Source: Bacteroidales bacterium (GTDB lineage: Bacteria; Bacteroidota; Bacteroidia; Bacteroidales; B18-G4). Taken from it: a DNA stretch of 6,641 nt. The stretch spans positions 1-6,641 of the forward strand of contig JAGLYE010000084.1 in NCBI GenBank assembly GCA_023132505.1, read 5' to 3'. Shown here one piece after another: positions 1 to 6,641 of the stretch; the first letter of the stretch is position 1; every line of letters starts with the position of its first letter. The notes under the pieces are model-generated. The model saw only the letters and a list, made by a program, of their open reading frames with translations. It made no database searches and was not told where the DNA came from. The translations under genes were made by a program, and so were the position numbers.

Positions 1-144
1 GAAAGTATTTGTGGTACCGGCATTTCCGCTTCCTTCCTTGCGTATATCGGTATGAAAAAACATCAAGCCAATCCACAAAGAAAATGGTATAGACCCCAGC
101 AAATATGCCAGCACCAGAATTCCACCTATGTATATCCAATCCAT
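1..144 (-). CDS. plsY: PlsY, acyl-phosphate:glycerol-3-phosphate acyltransferase (5' part only, cut by window edge)
   Basis: This is the first 48 codons of plsY; the gene runs off the left edge. PlsY is an integral inner-membrane enzyme that transfers an acyl chain from acyl-phosphate (made by PlsX) to the sn-1 position of glycerol-3-phosphate, giving lysophosphatidic acid, the first step of phospholipid synthesis. I translated it by hand from ATG at 144. Residues 2-30 form the first membrane segment, including '[13 protein letters not shown]' (14-26), where the GSIP at 17-20 is a family hallmark. It is followed by '[16 protein letters not shown]' (33-48), the conserved loop with the Ser and Asn/Thr residues of family motif 1. 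The usual length is about 200 residues, so roughly three quarters are missing. The start lies 10 bp after the stop of the preceding giant gene, so it is probably co-transcribed. There is no strong Shine-Dalgarno; an AAGG lies about 14 bases upstream, overlapping the stop of the previous gene. Confidence 0.95.
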   Translation of the reverse strand, partial: MDWIYIGGILVLAYLLGSIPFSLWIGLMFFHTDIRKEGSGNAGTTNTF

Positions 145-154
145 ATCAGTATTA

Positions 155-3100
155 TTACCTTGGAGACCTGCCGTAGATCTCTTCCATCTTGCGTTTAAAA
201 TCGATCATTTTTCGCCTGCTCGAAATCACAAACTCATAAGGCACATCTTCATCTCTGGAATAAATGATCCGCTTGTCTTCCTTCAAATTAAGGATTTCAT
301 TATTAAAGCCCTCATCGGAAGAGATGGCCTGCAGGATATAATTACGGTAACTGAAAAAATACCAATCCCCTTCGGGGATCTCAAAATAAATATTCACAAC
401 TCCATAACCGCTGGCTTTACGCTCAATTTCTACATAACCGGGCACCATACGGTTAACTACCTCATCCCCTACACTGAATACCCCGATGTCGCCATAAGAT
501 ACAAGAGAGCTTGTGGCCCGGTTCCAATGAAATTTCACCTGGTTTAACAGCAGGGTATATTTAATACTTTCCGGCAGCTTCCTGATAATACCGAAATTAC
601 TAAGATCTGCAATGATCTTATCCGCCTCTCCGGAAGGCATGCGTTGCTTCAGAAAAGTAAGAAATCCCGCATCAGTTGTTTCTGTACCGGGCAGGTTAGC
701 AAGGCTTAGGCTTTTTGAGAGCCTCCGTAGCACATTCGGATCAAAGAAGAAATCAAATCCCATCACAATCTCAAAGCGGGTAGAATCCGGGATAATATAA
801 TGACCGGCATGGCCATAAAGATCAAGTTCTACATGCGGAAGCTCCATACCCAGTGAGATATCCCCTACACCCTCTAAAACACAGTTGTCGTTATGCAATG
901 CCAGATACTCCCTCAGGTCACCTCCATTATCTGCAGATACCATAAAACTTTCATTATTTGCATCATATGAGAGCAGTCCTGTGGCTGAAAGCACCGAAAT
1001 ATCTCCTTCTCTTAGTTTTTCTGTGAAAAAGGCCGGGTAAAAACGATCAGCTTTCGGTGTATACATAATACTTGTCATAATTCGCCCACCTTCAGGCCCC
1101 TTCAGGCTATCGGGAACAGGAATAAGAATATTATCCGGATTGATCAGTGTATCAATCAATGCCCTGTCGAAGAAATCATCAAAGCAATCCTGCCATATGC
1201 TGAAAGATCCGTTAAACTGAAGGAATTCCTGCATTGCTTCCAGTTTTATATTTCCGACGAACGAATACCATGGACTGAGCATAAAGGCAGACGTATCAGA
1301 GATGTTACCCGAAGCATAAGTCCTGCCCAACGAATCCACAGTAATACTGCTCAGGTAAACGGGACTTGATTCCCCCATGACATCCAGATAGTCAATATCG
1401 CCGCTTGCAATATAATGATGCCTTGAGAAAATATTCACATTAGCATTGTATATATGATGAAGCCTTGATGCTGTATCTGTAATGATATCAGCATATCTGA
1501 GGGTTTCTATCTGTGCATCCTGTAAAATATTCAGCTTCCCGTCACCCGGAAAGATCGCTGCATCAGCTACTCTGATGATCTTCACATCTTCGGCATAGAT
1601 GATATTTTTCTGCATGTTATAATTTGCACTGGTGCCGAAAAACCGGAGGGAATCCTGATCAGGACGTGTTGAGATAAATTCAGATCCTGCAAGGTTCAGG
1701 TCTATCAGTTCAAGCATGGTCATATCATTGATGTCAGGGATATCTTCAACAATATTATTCTTCAGATGCATATTTTGCCGGTCCATTTCCCATTCAATTT
1801 CATCCATGTAGCAAATAAACTTGTTAAAGGGGATATCAACAAGGGATGAAATGCCGGTAGATATGAACTTTCCTTTCCGCTGATCAAAATCCAGGTCAGT
1901 GCGATAATCATTTGTAAAAAATGCCAGGGTACTAAATGTTGTATCGGTATATAAACTAAAATCAGAGGTATCGGCCCACATACTATGATGACCAAAGACA
2001 AAATTATCCGATTCGATCACCGCCCGTTCAAAAGTGAAGTCGCCGCTACCATTTAAAGCCTCAGGTGTAAGGAACATATTTCCCCTGAACTTTGCTGTAC
2101 TGTCGTACATATTAAAAGCTTCCTCTGCTATTTCAACCACCATAAGATTGGAATCAGGATACCATGATTGGTAAGCTTTTCCCACAGAAACATCGGCATA
2201 TTCTACATTATCGAGCAAACTTTCGATCATAAAGCTAGTGGTAGTGGAAAATACCGAATCAGCATAAAACACGATATCAGAGGCCTCTGTCAGTGATGTC
2301 AGGTATTGCAGTTTGCCCGCTCCATGCAATCCGCTGTTATCTACAATGATTGTATCATAAAATATGGCCTTTCCATCATATAGGGGCAAGCCGTCTTCCT
2401 CTGTAATGCTTTTCAGCCCAAGGGAATAATCGGGCATAACCCGGAGGGGATCCCGTATGGGCGGTAATATTCCGCCACTGGCAAGATACCCCTGGAAGCA
2501 CATGCCGGTGGTAGAAAAGTTATCCAGGCTGTCGAGAGTAAAGGGGTCGAGCTCATAATAAAACTTCCCGCGATCGAATGTACCATTGGCTTTGGTATTT
2601 CCGTCATAATAAACGAAGGAATAGTCGGTGCTGGTAAAGATAGGATATTGAGGATAAGATTTTAGCCCCGATTTATTATTCGGATTATCGATCATCATAT
2701 AACCATTCATATCTTCAACCATTGCCTGCACCCTGTAATACCGTGGTGACTTTTCTTTTCCACTGGTGTCCGGCACCCTGACAAAAAAGCTCATGGAGTC
2801 GATCTGTGGCATATTGATTTTGAAAGTATCGTACTCAAAGGAACATTCATGTGCATAGAACTCAAATAAGCCGGCCCTGATCCTGCCCGAAAAAGAAAAA
2901 TCCTTGTCCTCCTTCAGCACGATCTCCTCATTCACCGGGTATATATACACCATCTGCGAATCGCTTAGTGATATTTCGGGTACGCCACTGATAAGCATAT
3001 CAAAGGTTGCGAGTTCAACAACCGCATTGCTTTTATTATTGGTCTCGGAGGTGAAGCGAATAACATCATAATCCGTTTTCCCATGATGTGCTTTAAGGTA

Positions 3101-4660
3101 ATCGTACAATCGTTGTTTTATCAGGGCCTCCCGCTTATCGGAGCTATAAACCACAAAACCCCTGGAATCGAGTAGCAGCAACATGGAAACTGCCTGTTCA
3201 ACAGGCTTTTTGATAAAGCCAGCAAAGGCGCCTACTTTCACAATATTGGAAGAGTAGCGATCTGCATATTTTTTTACCAGTAGAAGCGGGTTCACCTCAT
3301 CGATGCCCTGAAGCCTGTAATATGCAGATGCCGAATAGTACCTATCCGATTCAAATGATGTTTTGCTATCCTGGCTGATCCCCCTGACCATTTCAAAACT
3401 GATCTCATCTGAATTCATTACCCAATAGAGGGCTTCACAATACATATCTACTTCATGATAAGCATCAAAGAAAGGGCTCTGAGCGATTCCCCTGTTCAAC
3501 CTTACCAGGCTAAGCAATTTATTTTTATTATCATACCTCATCTGCAACCCGGGATGATAAATGGAATCTTTATCGAAATAAATGGAGAAGGAGGCTGGGC
3601 TGGAAACGATCTCATCATCCTCCAGCTCAAAGGTCCTTGAACGTATCACCGCAAAATAATCACCGCCCTTTTTAAATATGAATTTGGCAGGCAGGTCACC
3701 TCCACCCGTAAAGATCACCTTTCTTCCCTGCATGCCCAACCCGCCAATGTAATTAACGTTATCATAAAGGCCCAGCAATTCGTAATCTTTGAAGTATGAC
3801 TCAAATTGAGGATATGAAGCCCTGTCGCCCGGAGAACTGGAAAAGACTTTTTCAATCAACACCCCCGGAATAGGAAAATTGAAATAGGTTTTATTATACA
3901 AAACCGCCGAATCTGATATGAACGAAAGCGTTTTAAAATCGACATTAAAGGTTTTAAGGTTTGCAAATACGTCATCTTCCTTAAAACCGGCCCTGCGCCA
4001 GCTTATCTTTCCATCCCTGCCATAGAAGAATTCCGTGGAAAGGTAATATTTACCGCTTGTTTGCAAGATCACCGTGCTATCGCGGCCTGTAGAGCAGATC
4101 AGATCCAATTCAGGAAAATCAAGGTACAATAAACTATCATAGGCGAAGGAAATATTACCATTTCTGAAATACCATGCCCGCGACCTTGTTTCATAAAGCA
4201 TTGAATTTCCTAATAAGTTCTTTGTGTATTCAAGAAAATCGGCCATAGGCCTGGATGACCTTTGTGTGCCCAGTGTATCCAACTCTGAAAGCCAGAGTTC
4301 GAGACTATTATCATCAAGGCCCTTTTCGACAAAAGAGGTTAAGATGCCGATAAAATCAAAGAAATTGGGGTAAGAACGCATCGATTTGTTGAGCATGGTA
4401 TTGGAAAGCTCATAGATCTTTTCACGATGATGAGGCTTGAAGTATCCTGACTCCCATACACCTGCAAAGCTTCCCAATAGCTCCTCCCCGCTCGCAAGAT
4501 AGTCCTTATTGCTGGTGTATTGGAGTATGGCAGTAATATCCAGTAAGTAGTCGTTCTTGTTCTTATGCACCTCCCTGATCATCTGGGCATGGCTGCTTCC
4601 GGGAAATTGCAGAAGCAGGACCGGGAATAGAATGAAGAGCAAGAGTTTATTTTTAATCAT
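155..4660 (-). CDS. Giant exported beta-rich protein of unknown function, 1501 aa
   Basis: I cannot name a function. I chose the ATG at 4660 because it opens a clean Sec signal peptide: 'MIKNK', then a hydrophobic core (residues 6-19), then 'SSHAQ' with likely cleavage near residue 25/26. The frame stays open 123 bp further up to an ATG at 4783, but that start would bury the signal peptide behind 41 residues and overlap prmA heavily. There is no lipobox Cys, no visible C-terminal sorting domain and no terminal aromatic residue of a beta-barrel; the C-terminus is basic and helical (1482-1498). Visible regions are: a helical N-terminal part (about 30-150); mixed beta (160-400); a compact helical segment (about 455-530, 'FIKKPVEQ', '[14 protein letters not shown]'); then a long beta-rich body (about 560-1310) with many Asp/Ser/Tyr and recurring LxGxG turns; then a mixed tail. 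'[13 protein letters not shown]' (703-715) and 'ASGGILPP' (727-734) match, from memory, large uncharacterised Bacteroidota proteins. It is likely periplasmic or outer-membrane associated. It overlaps prmA by 8 bp and lies 10 bp before plsY. Confidence 0.93.
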   Translation of the reverse strand: MIKNKLLLFILFPVLLLQFPGSSHAQMIREVHKNKNDYLLDITAILQYTSNKDYLASGEELLGSFAGVWESGYFKPHHREKIYELSNTMLNKSMRSYPNFFDFIGILTSFVEKGLDDNSLELWLSELDTLGTQRSSRPMADFLEYTKNLLGNSMLYETRSRAWYFRNGNISFAYDSLLYLDFPELDLICSTGRDSTVILQTSGKYYLSTEFFYGRDGKISWRRAGFKEDDVFANLKTFNVDFKTLSFISDSAVLYNKTYFNFPIPGVLIEKVFSSSPGDRASYPQFESYFKDYELLGLYDNVNYIGGLGMQGRKVIFTGGGDLPAKFIFKKGGDYFAVIRSRTFELEDDEIVSSPASFSIYFDKDSIYHPGLQMRYDNKNKLLSLVRLNRGIAQSPFFDAYHEVDMYCEALYWVMNSDEISFEMVRGISQDSKTSFESDRYYSASAYYRLQGIDEVNPLLLVKKYADRYSSNIVKVGAFAGFIKKPVEQAVSMLLLLDSRGFVVYSSDKREALIKQRLYDYLKAHHGKTDYDVIRFTSETNNKSNAVVELATFDMLISGVPEISLSDSQMVYIYPVNEEIVLKEDKDFSFSGRIRAGLFEFYAHECSFEYDTFKINMPQIDSMSFFVRVPDTSGKEKSPRYYRVQAMVEDMNGYMMIDNPNNKSGLKSYPQYPIFTSTDYSFVYYDGNTKANGTFDRGKFYYELDPFTLDSLDNFSTTGMCFQGYLASGGILPPIRDPLRVMPDYSLGLKSITEEDGLPLYDGKAIFYDTIIVDNSGLHGAGKLQYLTSLTEASDIVFYADSVFSTTTSFMIESLLDNVEYADVSVGKAYQSWYPDSNLMVVEIAEEAFNMYDSTAKFRGNMFLTPEALNGSGDFTFERAVIESDNFVFGHHSMWADTSDFSLYTDTTFSTLAFFTNDYRTDLDFDQRKGKFISTGISSLVDIPFNKFICYMDEIEWEMDRQNMHLKNNIVEDIPDINDMTMLELIDLNLAGSEFISTRPDQDSLRFFGTSANYNMQKNIIYAEDVKIIRVADAAIFPGDGKLNILQDAQIETLRYADIITDTASRLHHIYNANVNIFSRHHYIASGDIDYLDVMGESSPVYLSSITVDSLGRTYASGNISDTSAFMLSPWYSFVGNIKLEAMQEFLQFNGSFSIWQDCFDDFFDRALIDTLINPDNILIPVPDSLKGPEGGRIMTSIMYTPKADRFYPAFFTEKLREGDISVLSATGLLSYDANNESFMVSADNGGDLREYLALHNDNCVLEGVGDISLGMELPHVELDLYGHAGHYIIPDSTRFEIVMGFDFFFDPNVLRRLSKSLSLANLPGTETTDAGFLTFLKQRMPSGEADKIIADLSNFGIIRKLPESIKYTLLLNQVKFHWNRATSSLVSYGDIGVFSVGDEVVNRMVPGYVEIERKASGYGVVNIYFEIPEGDWYFFSYRNYILQAISSDEGFNNEILNLKEDKRIIYSRDEDVPYEFVISSRRKMIDFKRKMEEIYGRSPR
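1994..2380 (-). repeat. Diverged internal protein repeat in the giant gene (two units, 91-residue offset)
   Basis: Residues 761-798 and 852-889 of the giant protein align without a gap for their first 22 positions and with one single-residue gap after that. Unit 1 contains 'YDGKAIF', '[10 protein letters not shown]' and 'SDIVF'; unit 2 contains 'YDSTAKF', '[10 protein letters not shown]' and 'SDNFVF'. Identities include the Tyr-Asp pair, Ala and Phe at the start, Leu-x-Gly-x-Gly in the middle, and Ser-Asp and Val-Phe at the end. The repeat is visible only at the protein level; the DNA has diverged, so it is an old structural duplication and not a recombinogenic DNA repeat. Confidence 0.7.
4583..4660 (-). 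other. Sec signal peptide coding segment of the giant protein
   Basis: Residues 1-26 read as a classical signal peptide: two Lys within the first five residues, a Leu/Phe/Ile/Val core ([14 protein letters not shown], 6-19), then a Pro-Gly-Ser-Ser turn and a small-residue cleavage region ending in Ala25. Cleavage is expected after Ala25 or Gln26. No Cys follows, so it should be cut by signal peptidase I and released or retained in the periplasm rather than lipidated. This segment is also the main reason for choosing ATG 4660 as the start. Confidence 0.88.
4653..4660 (-). promoter_or_regulatory. 8-bp start/stop overlap (ATGATTAA) joining prmA and the giant gene
   Basis: The last codons of prmA (AAT GAT TAA) contain the ATG of the next gene in another frame, giving an 8-base overlap. 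Such overlaps normally mean translational coupling: ribosomes ending prmA can restart on the next gene. An AGGA-containing stretch (AAGGATC) lies about 12-14 bases before the ATG, rather far for a Shine-Dalgarno, which fits the weak use of that signal in Bacteroidota. Coupling is inferred, not shown. Confidence 0.7.
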
Positions 4661-5486
4661 TCGCCTGATCCTTAATGAAGACAGCAGCCGTCCATTTGTT
4701 TTTCGAACGCGAATCAGCAAGCCTGAGCCTGCATGAAACACCCTTATTATTGATCTGTTCCAGGTCATCCAGGTAAAAGCCACTCATCATAAGTGTGCCC
4801 CCGGGCTTTAAAGCAGCTGCATAATACGGGATGTCCTGTAATAATATATTACGGTTAATATTGGCAATTATTATATCAAAATGACGATTTTCAAGTGAAC
4901 CCCTGTCGCCCAAAAACACCTCAATATCTTCAGTATTGTTCAGGATAGTGTTTTCAAGCGCATTACGGTATGCCCATTCATCGTTATCTACCGCAAAGAT
5001 ATGAGTCGCTCCCATTTTACTTGCCAGGATAGCAAGCACAGCAGTACCACATCCCATATCCAATACAGATTTTCCCGCAAGGTCCATACGGGCAATCAAA
5101 GAAAGCATCTGTGATGTGGTCTCATGGTGTGCTGTACCAAACGACATCTTCGGTTCGATGATGATGTCCCATTCTATGTCCGGTACCGGATCATGAAAGG
5201 GTGCCCGAACCATGATCTTTCCATCGATGATCACCGGTTCATAATCCGACTCCCATTCTGCATTCCAGTTTCTGTCCTCGATCTCACTGATCTTTGCCCC
5301 GGAAATATTATTTTCGGAGAGAAGCACATGCAGACTGCCGGCATCCAGTCTGTCTTTCTCAAGATAAGCCACTACTCTTTCGTCCTCTTCAATAAATCCA
5401 AGGAAACCGAGTCCGGAAAGGCGGGCAAGGATAAACTCGGCCACTTCTCCACTTAAAGGGATGCTTACCTCATAAAACTTCTTCAT
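4653..5486 (-). CDS. prmA: PrmA, ribosomal protein L11 methyltransferase
   Basis: PrmA uses S-adenosylmethionine to trimethylate ribosomal protein L11 (at several amino groups in E. coli) in the cytoplasm. The 277 residues are slightly fewer than the 293 of E. coli PrmA. Visible in order: an N-terminal ferredoxin-like substrate-recognition domain (about 1-65); the linker signature 'DRNWNAEWESDYEP' (71-84); 'EPKMSFGTAHHETT' (111-124); SAM motif I 'VLDMGCGTAVLAI' (141-153); the acidic 'AVDND' at the end of strand 2 (165-169), expected to hold the SAM ribose; and 'IIANINRNIL' (206-215), the catalytic N-containing loop of PrmA. Two family glycines are Ala here (Ala119 in FGTG, Ala149 in GCGTG). 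The start at 5486 is 6 bp after the tpiA stop, with T-rich DNA and no Shine-Dalgarno between them; the 3' end overlaps the giant gene by 8 bp. tpiA-prmA adjacency is, from memory, found in other Bacteroidota. Confidence 0.97.
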   Translation of the reverse strand: MKKFYEVSIPLSGEVAEFILARLSGLGFLGFIEEDERVVAYLEKDRLDAGSLHVLLSENNISGAKISEIEDRNWNAEWESDYEPVIIDGKIMVRAPFHDPVPDIEWDIIIEPKMSFGTAHHETTSQMLSLIARMDLAGKSVLDMGCGTAVLAILASKMGATHIFAVDNDEWAYRNALENTILNNTEDIEVFLGDRGSLENRHFDIIIANINRNILLQDIPYYAAALKPGGTLMMSGFYLDDLEQINNKGVSCRLRLADSRSKNKWTAAVFIKDQAND

Positions 5487-5492
5487 AAAAAA

Positions 5493-6254
5493 TTAAGCTG
5501 ATCTTATTATAGTTGCAAAATCATCTGCCTTGAGAGAGGCTCCACCAATAAGCCCGCCATCCACATCAGCCTGGGAAAAGAGCTCTTTGGCATTAGTGGC
5601 ATTGCAGCTTCCGCCATACAGGATCAAACACTGGTCAGCAATTTGTTTGGAGTACTTTTTAGCCACCAGTGCCCTGATGAAGGCATGCATTTCCTGGGCC
5701 TGCTCCGATGTTGCTGTTTTACCTGTACCAATGGCCCAAACAGGCTCATATGCAATGACCACCTTCCTGAATTCACTTTCTTCAAGATGAAAAAGGCCAT
5801 TATCAAGCTGAGTACTTACCACTTCCATGTACATATCATTTTCGCGGTCGTCGAGCAATTCACCACAACAAAAAATGGGAATGATCCCGTGTAGAAGCAG
5901 AATATTAGTCTTCAGTGCAAGATCTTCATTGGATTCATCAAAATACTGCCTTCGTTCCGAATGCCCGATAATGCAATAATCCACCTCCACCGATTCCAGC
6001 ATTCCGGCAGAGATCTCGCCGGTATAAGCTCCGCTTTCGTAGGCACTGACATTTTGGGCACCAACAAACAAGGATTTTCCGGATGCCATATCGGTGGCAA
6101 GTTCCAGATATAATGCCGGCGGGCAAACCACTACATCAACATGTTCCGGAATTCCCTTATTTTCAATATCATCAAGGATCAGGGAAAGGAGATCATCAGC
6201 TTCCGAAAAGCGCATATTCATTTTCCAGTTTCCTGCTACGATTTTTCTTCTCAT
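5493..6254 (-). CDS. tpiA: Triose-phosphate isomerase
   Basis: TIM interconverts dihydroxyacetone phosphate and glyceraldehyde-3-phosphate in glycolysis and gluconeogenesis; it is cytoplasmic and usually a dimer. The protein is full length at 253 residues (the family is about 250) and every catalytic element is present: 'GNWKMN' (8-13) with Asn9 and Lys11; 'IIGHSERR' (95-102) with the electrophile His98; 'AYEPVWAIGTGKTAT' (168-182) with the base Glu170 and the flexible phosphate-gripping loop 6; 'YGGSCNATNAKELF' (213-226); and 'GLIGGASL' (234-241), the phosphate-binding strand 8. The 'YGGSCN' form instead of the more common 'YGGSVK' is typical, from memory, of Bacteroidota. The ATG at 6254 puts the GNWK motif at its normal distance from the N-terminus. 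It lies 39 bp after the permease stop and 6 bp before prmA. No sign of damage. Confidence 0.99.
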   Translation of the reverse strand: MRRKIVAGNWKMNMRFSEADDLLSLILDDIENKGIPEHVDVVVCPPALYLELATDMASGKSLFVGAQNVSAYESGAYTGEISAGMLESVEVDYCIIGHSERRQYFDESNEDLALKTNILLLHGIIPIFCCGELLDDRENDMYMEVVSTQLDNGLFHLEESEFRKVVIAYEPVWAIGTGKTATSEQAQEMHAFIRALVAKKYSKQIADQCLILYGGSCNATNAKELFSQADVDGGLIGGASLKADDFATIIRSA

Positions 6255-6293
6255 TTTAATAGTATTGTTAATGATTACTAAATGATGGATACA
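6255..6293 (-). other. Longest intergenic gap, upstream of tpiA (possible promoter, unproven)
   Basis: These 39 bp are very AT-rich and form the largest non-coding gap in the window, so a promoter for the tpiA-prmA-giant-plsY unit would most likely sit here or inside the end of the permease gene. I looked for the Bacteroidota pattern (TTTG, then about 20 bases, then TAnnTTTG) and did not find a good match. I also see no stable GC-rich hairpin with a T-run, so no terminator after the permease. Just before the start codon the sequence is A-rich (TATTAAA), which often serves for initiation in this phylum. Confidence 0.3.
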
Positions 6294-6641
6294 TCATGCT
6301 AAGCTGACCCTGGGATCGAGGAAGCCATAAATGATATCCACAAAAATATTAATAATTACCAGGATCACAGAAATGAAAAGCACTGCTCCCATGATTACCG
6401 GAAAATCATACTTTTCAAGTGCATCAACGATAACCACACCCACACCTTTCCAGTCAAAAACATATTCAACAAATACTGCTCCGGCCATCAGTGAAGCAAA
6501 CCATCCCGATACGGCCGTGATCACCGGATTCATGGCATTTTTTAATGCATGTTTGGCAATGATCCTGAACTTTCCAAGCCCCTTGGCCCTGGCAGTACGG
6601 ATATAGTCCTGGCGGATGACTTCAAGAAAACTGCCTCGCAT
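6294..6641 (-). CDS. DppB/OppB-type ABC transporter permease (C-terminal part, cut by window edge)
   Basis: This is the C-terminal part of an inner-membrane permease of the binding-protein-dependent dipeptide/oligopeptide/nickel import family. It begins with the cytoplasmic EAA-type loop that docks on the ATPase: 'DYIRTARAKGLGKFRI' then 'HALKNAMNPV' (visible residues 12-40), the classic Opp/Dpp form. Two hydrophobic segments follow (about 42-61 and 81-106), and the protein ends with 'GFLDPRVSLA'; a closing 'DPR' is usual in DppB/OppB homologues. The Met at the right edge is very unlikely to be the true start: family members are around 310-350 residues, and this 'MRGSFLEV' aligns with the internal stretch just before the EAA loop, so the gene continues beyond 6641. 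Substrate cannot be told from this part. Co-transcription with tpiA is possible (39 bp gap) but functionally unrelated. Confidence 0.93.
   Translation of the reverse strand: MRGSFLEVIRQDYIRTARAKGLGKFRIIAKHALKNAMNPVITAVSGWFASLMAGAVFVEYVFDWKGVGVVIVDALEKYDFPVIMGAVLFISVILVIINIFVDIIYGFLDPRVSLA

Noticed and set aside
128..547. Plus-strand open frame of 139 codons opposite the end of the giant gene and the plsY start
   Set aside because: It is antisense to two well-supported genes, has no recognisable motif, and is explained by codon bias of the opposite strand.
4661..4783. Upstream extension of the giant gene to an ATG at 4783 (41 extra residues)
   Set aside because: It would overlap prmA by 131 bp, add Arg/Trp-rich sequence unlike any leader, and bury a textbook signal peptide; ATG 4660 fits far better.
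5124..5456. Plus-strand open frame of 110 codons opposite prmA
   Set aside because: It lies wholly antisense to conserved PrmA motifs and shows no family signature of its own.
5912..6126. Two short minus-strand open frames inside tpiA
   Set aside because: They are out-of-frame readings of the intact tpiA gene; their residues have no plausible protein character.
6255..6293. Rho-independent terminator between the permease and tpiA
   Set aside because: The gap is AT-rich with only a trivial near-palindrome (TAATCATTA) and no GC stem followed by a T-run.
6331..6606. Plus-strand Ser/Thr/Ile-rich open frame of 91 codons opposite the permease
   Set aside because: It is the antisense shadow of the permease membrane segments and EAA loop, which are clearly the coding strand.
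6639..6641. Met at the right edge as the true start of the permease
   Set aside because: The protein would be only 115 residues and begin directly at the EAA loop, missing the N-terminal membrane segments; the gene simply continues beyond the window.

Overview
This window looks like a chromosomal, vertically inherited stretch from a member of the Bacteroidota, probably an uncultured or environmental Bacteroidales-like lineage. The signs are moderate GC, a TIM with a 'YGGSCNATNAKELF' C-terminal signature, a PlsY N-terminus of the '[11 protein letters not shown]' type, a very large exported protein of a kind I know only from Bacteroidota, a signal peptide ending in 'SHAQ', and starts without a good Shine-Dalgarno sequence. 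No RNA gene, mobile element, CRISPR array, phage gene or integration scar is visible.

All real genes lie on the minus strand and read from the right edge to the left edge. They are: (1) the C-terminal third or so of a DppB/OppB-type ABC transporter permease (6294-6641, cut by the window edge); (2) tpiA, triose-phosphate isomerase (5493-6254); (3) prmA, ribosomal protein L11 methyltransferase (4653-5486); (4) a 1501-residue exported protein of unknown function (155-4660); (5) the first 48 codons of plsY, acyl-phosphate:glycerol-3-phosphate acyltransferase (1-144, cut by the window edge). The spacings are 39 bp, 6 bp, an 8 bp overlap and 10 bp, so genes 2-5 at least look like one tightly packed transcription unit. 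No terminator-like hairpin interrupts it.

The genes do not form one pathway. TpiA makes glyceraldehyde-3-phosphate and dihydroxyacetone phosphate interconvertible. The latter can be reduced to glycerol-3-phosphate, which is the acyl acceptor of PlsY, so tpiA and plsY are loosely linked through central metabolism to phospholipid synthesis. PrmA modifies the ribosome. The giant protein takes up about 68% of the window and is the only real unknown. It has a Sec signal peptide, no lipobox, no C-terminal sorting domain, and a long beta-rich body with a clear internal repeat and recurring 'LxGxG' turns. Part of it resembles the LptA/OstA style of periplasmic beta-structure, but only weakly. Its place between housekeeping genes, translationally coupled to prmA and just before plsY, suggests a conserved cell-envelope role rather than an accessory one; that is inference.
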